35,578 bases of DNA from Mycobacterium lehmannii. GTDB lineage: Bacteria > Actinomycetota > Actinomycetes > Mycobacteriales > Mycobacteriaceae. Each line of letters opens with the position of its first letter. The first letter of the stretch is position 1. The notes beneath the pieces are model-generated. The model saw nothing but the letters and a program-made list of their open reading frames with translations. It searched no databases and was not told where the DNA came from. The stretch is taken from positions 1-35,578 of the forward strand of contig NZ_NKCN01000037.1 of the NCBI RefSeq assembly GCF_002245535.1. Reading direction: 5' to 3'. This document shows, in pieces, positions 14,750 through 23,231 of this stretch. The position numbers and the translations under genes are program-made.

Positions 14750-16834
14750 GTGGCCGGTCGAATCGAGATCGATGACGTCGCGCCTGTCGTCTCCGAGGGG
14801 CGGTACCCCGCAAAGGCGGTCGTCGGCGAAATCGTTCCGGTTGCGGCCACCGTTTGGCGCGAAGGCCACGACGCGGTCGCCGCGACCCTGGTGGTGCGCT
14901 ACCACGGCACGGCATATCCCCAGCTCGCCGACGATCCGCCGGGGCTGGTGACCGCCGAAGCGGTGCCGATCGAAACCGTGCTCGGCGCTACGCCGCGCAA
15001 GAAGCCGCAGCATCTGGCGATGACGACGGGGCGGACTCCCGACGTCTTTCACGGTGCGTTCACCCCCGACTGCCCCGGGCTGTGGACGTTCCGGGTGGAC
15101 GGCTGGGGTGATCCCGTGGCGACCTGGCGCAAGAGCGTCACCGCCAAGCTCGACGCGGGTCAGAGCGAATCGGAGCTGTCAAACGACCTGCTGGTCGGAG
15201 CCCGGCTGCTGGAACGCGCCTCGACCGGTGTGCCGCGTCAGCATCGCTATCCGCTGATCGAGGCCGCGGCCCGGCTGCGCCAGCCGGGCGATCCGTTCAC
15301 TCGTGCCGGCGCTGCGCTGGCACCGGAGGTCACCCGCCTGCTCGACGAGTATCCGCTGCGCGAGTTGGTGACCCGCGGCGAGCAGTACGGCGTCTGGGTC
15401 GACCGCCCCGAGGCACGGGTCACCGCATGGTACGAGTTCTTCCCCCGCTCGACCGGCGGCTGGGACGCCAAGGGCAACCCGGTGCACGGCACCTTCGCCA
15501 CCGCCACCAAGGCGCTGCCCCGCATCGCCCGGATGGGCTTCGACGTCGTCTACCTCCCGCCGATCCACCCGATCGGCAAGGTGCACCGCAAGGGCCGCAA
15601 CAACAGCGTCACCGCCGCGCCCAACGACGTCGGCTCGCCGTGGGCCATCGGAAGCGACGAGGGCGGCCACGACGCGGTCCATCCGGACCTGGGCACGATC
15701 GACGACTTCGACGACTTCGTCGCCGCGGCTCGCGACGACGGCATGGAGGTGGCGCTCGACCTCGCGCTGCAGTGCGCCCCCGACCATCCCTGGGCCAAGG
15801 AACACCCCGAGTGGTTCACCGTGCTGCCCGACGGCACCATCGCCTACGCGGAGAACCCCCCGAAGAAGTACCAGGACATCTACCCGCTGAACTTCGACAA
15901 CGACCCGGCCGGGCTCTACGAAGAGGTGCTGCGGGTGGTACGGCACTGGATCTCGCACGGCGTCAAGATCTTCCGGGTCGACAACCCCCACACCAAGCCG
16001 CCGAACTTCTGGGCCTGGCTGATCGGCCAGGTGAAGAACGAGCACCCCGAAGTGCTGTTCCTCTCCGAGGCGTTCACCCGTCCCGCACGGCTGTACGGAT
16101 TGGCCAAACTGGGGTTCACACAGTCGTATTCGTACTTCACCTGGCGCACCGCCAAGTGGGAGATCACCGAGTTCGGCCAACAGATCGCCGAACACGCCGA
16201 CTACGCGTGCCCGAACCTGTTCGTCAACACGCCCGACATCCTGCACGAAAGCCTGCAGCACGGAGGACCCGGGATGTTCGCTATCCGCGCGGTGCTGGCG
16301 TCGACGATGAGTTCGGCATGGGGGATGTACTCGGGATTCGAACTGTACGAACACCGTGCGGTCCGGGAAGGCAGCGAGGAGTACCTCAACTCCGAGAAGT
16401 ACGAGCTGCGGCCCCGCGACTTCGACGCGGCGCTCGCCGACGGTGAATCGCTGGAGCCGTTCATCACCCGGCTCAACGAGATCCGTCGACTGCACCCCGC
16501 TCTACACCAGTTGCGCACCATCACGTTCCACCACGCCGACAACGACGCGCTGCTGGCCTACAGCAAGTTCGATCCCGCCACCGGAGACCAGGTGCTGGTG
16601 GTGGTCACGCTCAACCCCTTCGGACCCGAGGAGGCCACGCTGTGGCTGGACATGCCCGCCCTCGGGATGGAGCCCTACGACCGGTTCTGGGTCCGCGACG
16701 AGATCACCGGCGACGAATATCAATGGGGACAGTCCAATTACGTGCGCCTGGACCCGGTGCGTGCGGTGGCACACGTGTTGAACATGCCGCAGGTGCCCGC
16801 AGACCAACGACTCAATCTGCTGCGTAGGGAGTGA
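14750..16834 (+). CDS. glgE: Alpha-1,4-glucan:maltose-1-phosphate maltosyltransferase GlgE
   Basis: This GH13_3 enzyme adds maltosyl units from maltose-1-phosphate to alpha-glucans in the cytoplasm. The 694-residue product (Rv1327c is about 701) starts at GTG 14750 behind AAGGAGGAG. An N-terminal beta-sandwich domain leads to the catalytic barrel. The barrel holds YEFFPRSTGGW, the nucleophile Asp411 in IFRVDNPHTKPP, and the acid/base Glu440 in LFLSEAFTRP. The Asp-Glu spacing of 29 equals that of the M. tuberculosis enzyme. It is followed by glgB after four bases, the standard mycobacterial pairing in which GlgB branches what GlgE extends. GlgE is essential in M. tuberculosis because its substrate is toxic when it accumulates. 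Confidence 0.97.
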   Translation: MAGRIEIDDVAPVVSEGRYPAKAVVGEIVPVAATVWREGHDAVAATLVVRYHGTAYPQLADDPPGLVTAEAVPIETVLGATPRKKPQHLAMTTGRTPDVFHGAFTPDCPGLWTFRVDGWGDPVATWRKSVTAKLDAGQSESELSNDLLVGARLLERASTGVPRQHRYPLIEAAARLRQPGDPFTRAGAALAPEVTRLLDEYPLRELVTRGEQYGVWVDRPEARVTAWYEFFPRSTGGWDAKGNPVHGTFATATKALPRIARMGFDVVYLPPIHPIGKVHRKGRNNSVTAAPNDVGSPWAIGSDEGGHDAVHPDLGTIDDFDDFVAAARDDGMEVALDLALQCAPDHPWAKEHPEWFTVLPDGTIAYAENPPKKYQDIYPLNFDNDPAGLYEEVLRVVRHWISHGVKIFRVDNPHTKPPNFWAWLIGQVKNEHPEVLFLSEAFTRPARLYGLAKLGFTQSYSYFTWRTAKWEITEFGQQIAEHADYACPNLFVNTPDILHESLQHGGPGMFAIRAVLASTMSSAWGMYSGFELYEHRAVREGSEEYLNSEKYELRPRDFDAALADGESLEPFITRLNEIRRLHPALHQLRTITFHHADNDALLAYSKFDPATGDQVLVVVTLNPFGPEEATLWLDMPALGMEPYDRFWVRDEITGDEYQWGQSNYVRLDPVRAVAHVLNMPQVPADQRLNLLRRE

Positions 16835-16838
16835 CGAC

Positions 16839-19052
16839 ATGACGCAGACCAAACAAGCGAGCAGCCCACATCTTCGGCCGCACACCGCGGACCTCAACCG
16901 GCTGCTGGCCGGCGAGCACCACGACCCGCATTCGGTGCTCGGTGCCCACGAGTACGACGACCACACCGTGATCCGCGCCTACCGGCCCCATGCCGTCGAG
17001 GTGGTCGCGGTCGTCGGCGGTGAGCGCTATGCGTTCCAGCACATCGAATCCGGGCTGTTCGCGGTCGCGTTGCCGTTCACCGGGCTGGCCGACTATCGGC
17101 TCGAGGTGCACTACTCCGGCGGCGATGGCTCGACCCAGGTGCACACGGTGGCCGACGCGTACCGGTTCCTGCCCACGCTCGGCGAGGTCGACTTGCACCT
17201 GTTCTCCGAGGGCCGCCACGAGCGGCTGTGGGAGATCCTCGGCGCACACCCCCGCAGCTACACCACCCCCGACGGCGTCGTCGACGGTGTCTCGTTCGCG
17301 GTGTGGGCTCCGAACGCCAAGGGCGTCAGCCTGATCGGCGAGTTCAACCACTGGGACGGCAACGAAGCCCAGCTGCGTGTGCTCGGGTCGACCGGCGTGT
17401 GGGAGGTGTTTTGGCCGGGCTTCGAGATCGGCGGGTTGTACAAGTTTCGCATCCACGGCGCCGACGGTTCGGTCAGCGAGCGCGCCGACCCGATGGCGTT
17501 CGCGACCGAGGTGCCGCCCAAGACCGCCTCGAAGGTGACCCGCAGCGACTACACGTGGGCCGACGACGAGTGGATGACGCGCCGCGCGGCCCAGAACCCG
17601 GTGTTCGAACCGATGAGCACCCTCGAGGTGCACCTGATGTCGTGGCGTCCGGGCCTGAGCTATCGCGAACTGGCCACCCAGCTCACCGAATACGTTGTCG
17701 AGAACGGGTTCACCCATGTCGAGCTGATGCCCGTGGCCGAGCATCCGTTCGGCGGCTCGTGGGGTTATCAGGTCACCTCGTATTACGCGCCGACGTCGCG
17801 GCTGGGCACCCCTGACGAGTTCCGCCACCTCGTCGACACGCTGCATCAGGCCGGCATCGGCGTGATCATGGACTGGGTGCCCGCCCACTTCCCGAAGGAC
17901 GCCTGGGCGCTCGGCCGTTTCGACGGCACCGCGCTCTACGAGCACTCCGATCCCCGCCGCGGCGAGCAATTGGATTGGGGCACTTACGTCTTCGATTTCG
18001 GCCGTGCGGAGGTGCGCAACTTCCTGGTGGCCAACGCGTTGTACTGGCTGCAGGAGTATCACATCGACGGCCTGCGGGTGGATGCGGTCGCCTCGATGCT
18101 CTACCTCGACTACTCGCGCCCCGAAGGTGGGTGGACGCCGAACATCTACGGCGGTCGCGAGAACCTCGAAGCCGTGCAGTTCCTTCAGGAGATGAACGCG
18201 ACCGTACACAAAGCCGCCCCCGGCATCGTCACTGTCGCCGAGGAGTCCACCTCCTGGCCCGGCGTGACCAGGCCGACGAACCTTGGCGGCCTTGGTTTCT
18301 CGATGAAGTGGAACATGGGCTGGATGAACGACACGCTGGAGTTCATCAAACGCGATCCGATCCACCGCAGCTACCACCACCACGAGATCACGTTCTCGAT
18401 GCTCTATGCGTTCAGCGAGAACTATGTCCTGCCGATCAGCCACGACGAGGTCGTGCACGGCAAGGGCACGCTGTGGGGCCGGATGCCGGGCAACGACCAC
18501 AACAAGGCCGCCGGGCTGCGCAGCCTGTTGGCGTATCAGTGGGCGCATCCGGGCAAGCAGCTGCTGTTCATGGGCCAGGAGTTCGGCCAGCGCGCCGAGT
18601 GGTCCGAGGAGCGCGGCGTCGACTGGTATCAGCTCGACGAGAACAGCTTCTCGACCGGCATTCAGCGCATGGTGCACGACATGAACGCCGTCTACCGAAC
18701 CCGGCGGGCGCTGTGGTCACAAGACACCCGACCCGAGGGCTACAGCTGGATCGACGCCAATGATTCGGCCAACAACGTGCTGAGTTTCCTGCGCTACGGC
18801 GACGACGGCTCCGTACTGGCGTGCGTGTTCAACTTCTCCGGCGCCGAGCACTCCCGCTATCGCCTGGGGTTACCGCACGCAGGCACCTGGCGCGAGGTGC
18901 TCAACACCGACGCCGACATCTACAACGGGTCGGGCATCGGTAACTACGGCGCAGTAGAAGCGACCGACGAGCCCTGGCACGGGCGTCCGGCGTCGGCGGT
19001 CATGGTGCTGCCCCCGCTGTCCGCGCTCTGGTTCGAATACGTCGCCGAGTAG
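16839..19052 (+). CDS. glgB: 1,4-alpha-glucan branching enzyme GlgB
   Basis: It creates alpha-1,6 branches in glycogen and capsular alpha-glucan. The 737 residues comprise two N-terminal beta-sandwich domains (HDPHSVLGAHEY; then FAVWAPNAKGVSLIGEFNHWDG, a CBM48), the GH13 barrel and a C-terminal beta-domain. Catalytic residues are Asp415 in GLRVDAVASMLY, Glu468 in VAEESTSWPGV and the later aspartate in PISHDEVVHGKGT. The length fits GlgB with the double N-terminal module (Rv1326c, 731). It starts four bases after the glgE stop. In M. tuberculosis a PE_PGRS gene follows; here that gene is absent and a convergent co-chaperone gene is next. Confidence 0.97.
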   Translation: MTQTKQASSPHLRPHTADLNRLLAGEHHDPHSVLGAHEYDDHTVIRAYRPHAVEVVAVVGGERYAFQHIESGLFAVALPFTGLADYRLEVHYSGGDGSTQVHTVADAYRFLPTLGEVDLHLFSEGRHERLWEILGAHPRSYTTPDGVVDGVSFAVWAPNAKGVSLIGEFNHWDGNEAQLRVLGSTGVWEVFWPGFEIGGLYKFRIHGADGSVSERADPMAFATEVPPKTASKVTRSDYTWADDEWMTRRAAQNPVFEPMSTLEVHLMSWRPGLSYRELATQLTEYVVENGFTHVELMPVAEHPFGGSWGYQVTSYYAPTSRLGTPDEFRHLVDTLHQAGIGVIMDWVPAHFPKDAWALGRFDGTALYEHSDPRRGEQLDWGTYVFDFGRAEVRNFLVANALYWLQEYHIDGLRVDAVASMLYLDYSRPEGGWTPNIYGGRENLEAVQFLQEMNATVHKAAPGIVTVAEESTSWPGVTRPTNLGGLGFSMKWNMGWMNDTLEFIKRDPIHRSYHHHEITFSMLYAFSENYVLPISHDEVVHGKGTLWGRMPGNDHNKAAGLRSLLAYQWAHPGKQLLFMGQEFGQRAEWSEERGVDWYQLDENSFSTGIQRMVHDMNAVYRTRRALWSQDTRPEGYSWIDANDSANNVLSFLRYGDDGSVLACVFNFSGAEHSRYRLGLPHAGTWREVLNTDADIYNGSGIGNYGAVEATDEPWHGRPASAVMVLPPLSALWFEYVAE

Positions 19053-19063
19053 ACGACGCCAGG

Positions 19064-19112
19064 TTGCGCCGAAACCGACGCAATGGCGGGAAAACACAAC
19101 GAGAAACCGCCA
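19064..19112. terminator. Weak candidate terminators between convergent genes
   Basis: TTGCG (19064-19068) with CGCAA (19079-19083) and TGGCGG (19084-19089) with CCGCCA (19107-19112) are two short inverted repeats between the glgB stop and the convergent co-chaperone gene. Stems are only five and six pairs with no U-tract, so termination here is a guess. Confidence 0.25.
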
Positions 19113-19137
19113 ATTCGTCGGCTTCGACGACTCGCCC

Positions 19138-20037
19138 CTAGTACAGCGCGTTGGCCAGCTTGCGCCGGCCGGCGATGACCTCGGGATCGGCCGGATCGAA
19201 CAGGTCGAACAGCTCGATCAGTCGAGTACGCACCGTGGTGCGGTCGTCGCCGGACGTCCGCTTGACGAGGTCGATGAGCCGGTCGAAGGCCGCCGCGATG
19301 TTCTGCTGGAGGACCTCGACGTCGGCGGCGGCGAACGCCAGCTCGATGTCGCCGCGGTCCGCGTCGGCGGCGGCGATCGCGTCGGGCGTCCGGGTGGTGG
19401 CCCGCTGCAGGAAATCGATCTGGCGGACGGCGCCCTTGGCTTCGGCGTGACCGGGGTTGGCGTCCAGAATCGCCTGGTACGCGGTGCGCGCGGCGTCGAA
19501 GTCACCGGCGTCCAGGTGCGAACGGGCTTGCGCGAGTTCGGGATCGACCTCTTCGGCCTCCCCCTCCTCGGCCCCGCCGGACAACTTGCCGGCGACCGCG
19601 TTCAGCAGCGAGTCGATCCACCGGCGCAACTGCTCGGGGGGCTGCATGCCCTGGAAACTCGACAGGGGTTGTCCGGCGGCCAGCGCGACCACGGTCGGGA
19701 TCGCCTGCACACCGAACATCTGCGCCACGCGGGGGACGACGTCGACGTTGACCGTCGCCAACGCCCATTTCCCGCCGTCGGCTGTGGCCAGTTGACCGAG
19801 GGCATCACCCAATTGGACGCTGGCATCGCTGCGCGGTGACCACAGCAGCACCACGACGGGAACTTGATTGGACCGGACCAGCACCTCGGCTTCGAGGTTC
19901 GCCTCGGTGACTTCCACTCCACCGGCGGGCGCCGACGATTCGCTATCACCCGTCGAGGGCCGCTGCTTGAGGGCGGACAGATCAACCGCACCGGCCATCG
20001 AGGCCGCGATAGAAGGGCGTGGACGACTCACGCCCAT
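19138..20037 (-). CDS. Thioredoxin-fold/TPR co-chaperone (CnoX/YbbN-like, Rv1324-like)
   Basis: The 299-residue cytoplasmic protein has a disordered N-terminus (to about 45), a thioredoxin domain (about 45-150; VVVLLWSPRSDAS, then VQAIPTVVALAAGQ) and C-terminal helical TPR-like repeats. The thioredoxin active-site CxxC is replaced by SPRS, so it cannot be a disulfide reductase. In Escherichia coli the similar protein CnoX (YbbN) binds unfolded clients for GroEL and DnaK. The same job here is inferred from architecture. The ATG at 20037 (MGVSRPRPS) is chosen; the frame further upstream overlaps the DUF3817 gene. It lies seven bases after the DUF3817 gene. Confidence 0.85.
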   Translation of the reverse strand: MGVSRPRPSIAASMAGAVDLSALKQRPSTGDSESSAPAGGVEVTEANLEAEVLVRSNQVPVVVLLWSPRSDASVQLGDALGQLATADGGKWALATVNVDVVPRVAQMFGVQAIPTVVALAAGQPLSSFQGMQPPEQLRRWIDSLLNAVAGKLSGGAEEGEAEEVDPELAQARSHLDAGDFDAARTAYQAILDANPGHAEAKGAVRQIDFLQRATTRTPDAIAAADADRGDIELAFAAADVEVLQQNIAAAFDRLIDLVKRTSGDDRTTVRTRLIELFDLFDPADPEVIAGRRKLANALY

Positions 20038-20044
20038 AAGTTTG

Positions 20045-20428
20045 TCACGTCGATTCACCGACCGGCTGCCCCGGTTGCGCGATCGGCGCGACGACGGACT
20101 CCGCTCCCAGCCGGCCGGTGCGCTCCACCCACATGAGGAAGACCACACTGGCGAGCGGCACGATGCTCGCGACGATCCCCAGCAACCACGTACCGGTCGC
20201 CCATTTGAACATCACGGCCGCGAGCAGCCCGAGCGCGACGAATGCCACGAAGACGGCTCCGTGGGCGGGGCCGAACACCTTGACGCCGATCTCGGTGCGC
20301 GGGGTGCCGAGGTACTTGAAGTACATGCCGATCAGCAGGCCGACCCAGCTCACCGCCTCGAGCAAGGCGACGAATCGAAACCATCTCGCGACGGTGCGCT
20401 GGTTCAGCAGGCGGGTCATGGCCGCCAT
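20045..20428 (-). CDS. DUF3817 family integral membrane protein
   Basis: The 127-residue protein carries three to four hydrophobic stretches (FRFVALLEAVSWVGLLIGM; GPAHGAVFVAFVALGLLAAV; WLLGIVASIVPLASVVFLM). The pattern R-x-V-A-x-x-E-A-x-S-W-x-x-L and the HG motif in the second helix are typical of DUF3817 proteins of actinobacteria. Function is unknown to me. A second ATG three codons in (20419) is an alternative start. It sits between fadA4 (24 bases upstream) and the co-chaperone gene (seven bases downstream) on the same strand, so it may share their message. Confidence 0.82.
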   Translation of the reverse strand: MAAMTRLLNQRTVARWFRFVALLEAVSWVGLLIGMYFKYLGTPRTEIGVKVFGPAHGAVFVAFVALGLLAAVMFKWATGTWLLGIVASIVPLASVVFLMWVERTGRLGAESVVAPIAQPGQPVGEST

Positions 20429-20452
20429 TGTGCCCGAAACACGTGTCGATTA

Positions 20453-21652
20453 CTACACGACGTCGTAGGCGCTCAGCGCGCGGAGGATCAGCGCATCACC
20501 CTGACCGCCCGCCCCGCACAGCGCCGCCACCGCATAGCCCGAACCGCGCCGGGCCAGCTCGAGCGCCGCATGCAACGTGATACGGGCGCCCGACATCCCG
20601 ATCGGATGTCCGATGGCGATCGCGCCGCCGTTGACGTTGACCTTGTCGGGATCGACTCCGAGCTCCTTCGTCGAGGCCAGCGCGACCGCGGAGAACGCCT
20701 CGTTGATCTCGATGACGTCGAGCTGGTCGACCGAGATGCCCTCGCGCTCAACCGCCTTCTTGATGGCGTTGGCCGGCTGCGACTGCAGCGTGGAGTCCGG
20801 GCCTGCGACGACGCCGTGCGCACCGATCTCACATAACCACGACAGCCCCAGTTCCTCGGCCTTGGCCTTGTTCATCACGACGACGGCGCAGGCACCGTCG
20901 GAGATCTGCGAGGCCGACCCGGCGGTGATGGTCCCGTCCTTGCGAAATGCCGGCTTCAGACCGGCCAGCGACTCGACGGTGGTGTTGGCGCGGATGCCTT
21001 CGTCCTCGGCGAACTCCAGCGGGTCGCCCTTGCGCTGCGGGATCTGCACCGGCACCACCTCGTCGGCGTAGACACCGTCTTTCCAAGCGGCTGCGGCCTT
21101 CTGGTGGGACCGGGCGGCGAACTCGTCTTGTTCGGCGCGGGTGAACTGGTCGACCTCGTTGCGCTGCTCGGTGAGCGCGCCCATCGGCTGATCGGTGAAC
21201 ACGTCGTGCAAACCGTCGTAGGCCATGTGGTCGAGCACGGTGACGTCGCCGTACTTGTAGCCCGACCGGCTGTTCATCAGCAGGTGCGGCGCCCGGGTCA
21301 TCGATTCCTGGCCGCCGGCGACGACGACGTCGAACTCCCCGGCGCGGATCAGCTGGTCGGCCAGCGCGATCGAGTCGATACCCGACAGGCACATCTTGTT
21401 GATGGTCAGCGAGGGAACGTCCCAGCCGATACCCGCCCCGACGGCGGCCTGCCGGGCCGGCATCTGCCCGGCGCCCGCGGTGAGGACCTGGCCCATGATC
21501 ACGTACTCGACGGCGGCCGCGTCGACCTTGCCCTTCTCGAGCGCCGCCTTGATCGCGATCGCGCCGAGGTCGCTGCCAGAGAAGTCCTTCAGCGAGCCCA
21601 TCAGCTTGCCGACCGGTGTGCGCGCCCCGGAAACGATCACCGACGTGGTCAT
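20453..21652 (-). CDS. fadA4: Acetyl-CoA C-acetyltransferase (thiolase) FadA4
   Basis: This biosynthetic-type thiolase condenses or cleaves acetoacetyl-CoA. The 399 residues have the nucleophilic cysteine in TINKMCLSGIDS, the His in NVNGGAIAIGHPIGMSGAR and the second Cys in AALCGAGGQGDALIL. INEAFSAVAL supplies the conserved NEAF loop. It starts MTTSVIVSGARTPVGK at ATG 21652, eight bases after GGAGG. It is divergent from methylmalonyl-CoA epimerase with 83 bases between starts, as for Rv1323 and Rv1322A. This suggests linked acyl-CoA and propionate metabolism. Confidence 0.95.
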   Translation of the reverse strand: MTTSVIVSGARTPVGKLMGSLKDFSGSDLGAIAIKAALEKGKVDAAAVEYVIMGQVLTAGAGQMPARQAAVGAGIGWDVPSLTINKMCLSGIDSIALADQLIRAGEFDVVVAGGQESMTRAPHLLMNSRSGYKYGDVTVLDHMAYDGLHDVFTDQPMGALTEQRNEVDQFTRAEQDEFAARSHQKAAAAWKDGVYADEVVPVQIPQRKGDPLEFAEDEGIRANTTVESLAGLKPAFRKDGTITAGSASQISDGACAVVVMNKAKAEELGLSWLCEIGAHGVVAGPDSTLQSQPANAIKKAVEREGISVDQLDVIEINEAFSAVALASTKELGVDPDKVNVNGGAIAIGHPIGMSGARITLHAALELARRGSGYAVAALCGAGGQGDALILRALSAYDVV

Positions 21653-21735
21653 TTACTACCTCCAAAAAGTGGGTATAGCGATCTGTGTTCCATGACACAT
21701 TCCACAAACATCTGTCTCAAGGTTACCGTTACGTT

Positions 21736-22209
21736 ATGACCACCGAACACGTAGACGCACGTCCAGCGCTCGCCAGCGCACTGGTGACGGCGATCGATCA
21801 CGTGGGGATCGCCGTTCCGGACCTCGACGCCGCGATCAAGTGGTACCACGATCATCTCGGCATGATCGTTCTTCACGAGGAGATCAACGAGGACCAGGGC
21901 GTGCGCGAGGCGATGCTCTCGGTGCGTGGCGCCCCGGTCGGCAGCGCGCAGATTCAGCTGATGGCGCCGCTGGACGAGACCTCGACCATCGCCAAGTTCA
22001 TCGACAAGCGGGGCCCCGGTCTTCAGCAACTGGCCTATCGCGTCAGCGACATCGACGCGCTCAGCGAGCGTCTCCGCGCCGACGGCGTGCGACTGCTCTA
22101 CGACGCCCCGCGCCGCGGCACCGCGAGCTCGCGGATCAACTTCATTCATCCCAAGGACGCCGGCGGCGTTCTCGTCGAGCTCGTCGAGCCCGCTTCCGAC
22201 AAGCACTAA
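21736..22209 (+). CDS. mce: Methylmalonyl-CoA epimerase
   Basis: This enzyme of the glyoxalase/VOC superfamily interconverts (S)- and (R)-methylmalonyl-CoA between propionyl-CoA carboxylase and mutase. The 157-residue product has paired VOC modules. The first is AIDHVGIAVPDLDAAIKWY with the metal-binding His in DHVGIAV. The second is GLQQLAYRVSDIDALSERL, and the C-terminal INFIHPKDAGGVLVELVEP holds the conserved His and Glu. ATG 21736 is chosen; the frame upstream to 21685 is not conserved. It converges on the small Rv1322-like gene with nine bases between stops. Confidence 0.94.
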   Translation: MTTEHVDARPALASALVTAIDHVGIAVPDLDAAIKWYHDHLGMIVLHEEINEDQGVREAMLSVRGAPVGSAQIQLMAPLDETSTIAKFIDKRGPGLQQLAYRVSDIDALSERLRADGVRLLYDAPRRGTASSRINFIHPKDAGGVLVELVEPASDKH

Positions 22210-22218
22210 CGGCGACCA

Positions 22219-22515
22219 CTAGGACCACCTGCGGGTTGGGCCGCGCGTCGCGCGGTGCGTCCAGCACGGCGTGTGCCAGTGCCGACGGTCGTCGACCGCC
22301 CGCTCCCCCATATCGGCCGGAAGTACCACGACATGTGCTGTCCCGGGCCGGATTTCGTGATCACATCCGGGACACCGGTACGTCTTGGTGGCACGCGCGG
22401 CGGCGATCGGACGAACCTCGTACTCGTGGCCGTCGGGCCCCGTCTCGACGCGTCGGGACGCAGGCAGCGGCGGTGGTGGCCGCTCGGAACGCCGACGAGA
22501 CCGCCTGCGGGCCAT
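22219..22515 (-). CDS. Small Cys/His-rich conserved protein (Rv1322-like)
   Basis: The 98-residue protein has a very basic, proline-rich first 25 residues, then a compact domain with YRCPGCDHEI and RHWHTPCW. This is a CxxC...HxHxxC arrangement able to bind one zinc or iron atom. Length and position equal those of Rv1322, a conserved protein of unknown function. Its ATG shares a base with the nucS TGA (TGATG), so it is made together with NucS. The basic tail and metal site are compatible with nucleic-acid or protein contact, but this is an inference. The family may instead be an unrelated zinc-ribbon passenger. Confidence 0.85.
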   Translation of the reverse strand: MARRRSRRRSERPPPPLPASRRVETGPDGHEYEVRPIAAARATKTYRCPGCDHEIRPGTAHVVVLPADMGERAVDDRRHWHTPCWTHRATRGPTRRWS

Positions 22516-23186
22516 CAGAACAACCGGAACTCGTCGCTGTCCATACCGCGCATCTTGTCGTAATCCAACGTGACACAGCGGATGCCGCGGTCGGTGGCCA
22601 GCGTGCGGGCCTGCGGCTTGATCTGCTGCGCGGCGAAGACGCCCGCGACCGGGGCCAACAGGCTGTCGCGGTTGAGCAGTTCGAGATAACGGGTGAGCTG
22701 CTCAACCCCGTCGATCTCGCCGCGGCGCTTGATCTCGACCGCGACCGAACCGCCGTTCGCGTCGCGGCACAGCAGGTCGACCGGGCCGATCGCGGTCATG
22801 TACTCGCGCCGCACCAGCGTGTAACCCGCGCCCAGCAACTCGACATGCTCGGCCAGCAGCTCCTGCAGATGTGCTTCTACGCCGTCCTTGACCAAGCCGG
22901 GATCCACGCCGAGCTCGTGGCTCGAGTCGTGCTCGATGTCTTCGACCGTGATCCGCAGCTGCTCACCGGCCTTGTTCTCGACCACCCAGACGGGCGTCGG
23001 GCCGGAGGTGTCCTCGGTGAGGCGACACGGCGGGGTCATCCAGTTCAGCGGTTTGTAGGCACGGTCGTCGGCGTGCACGCTCACCGAACCATCCGCCTTG
23101 ATCAGCAGCAGCCGCCGCGCCGAAGGCAGGTGAGCGGTCAGGCGTCCGACGTAGTCGACAGTGCACTGGGCGATCACGAGACGCAC
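22515..23186 (-). CDS. nucS: Mismatch-specific endonuclease NucS/EndoMS
   Basis: NucS is the non-canonical mismatch-repair nuclease of actinobacteria, which lack MutS/MutL. It cuts both strands at mismatches such as G-T. The 223-residue product (Rv1321-like) has an N-terminal dimerisation and DNA-binding domain starting MRLVIAQCTVDYVGRL. The C-terminal PD-(D/E)XK nuclease domain shows the Asp in GPVDLLCRDA and the Glu and Lys in VAVEIKRRG. The QLTRYLELLNRD helix follows. The extreme C-terminus, DSDEFRLF, is the sliding-clamp-binding tail seen in mycobacterial NucS. It diverges from the adenylate cyclase gene across 45 bases. Confidence 0.96.
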   Translation of the reverse strand: MRLVIAQCTVDYVGRLTAHLPSARRLLLIKADGSVSVHADDRAYKPLNWMTPPCRLTEDTSGPTPVWVVENKAGEQLRITVEDIEHDSSHELGVDPGLVKDGVEAHLQELLAEHVELLGAGYTLVRREYMTAIGPVDLLCRDANGGSVAVEIKRRGEIDGVEQLTRYLELLNRDSLLAPVAGVFAAQQIKPQARTLATDRGIRCVTLDYDKMRGMDSDEFRLF

Positions 23187-23231
23187 CCGACCACCTTAAG
23201 TGGCCGCCCGGCAATTTAGGCTGAGGGGACG

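Noticed and set aside
15179..16495. Long antisense frame over glgE (and similar ones over glgB at 16812-18677, glgP at 13120-14625 and pncB1/dinG at 5735-7096)
   Set aside because: Typical high-GC shadows lacking recognisable domains or ribosome-binding sites; each is fully covered by a well-supported gene.
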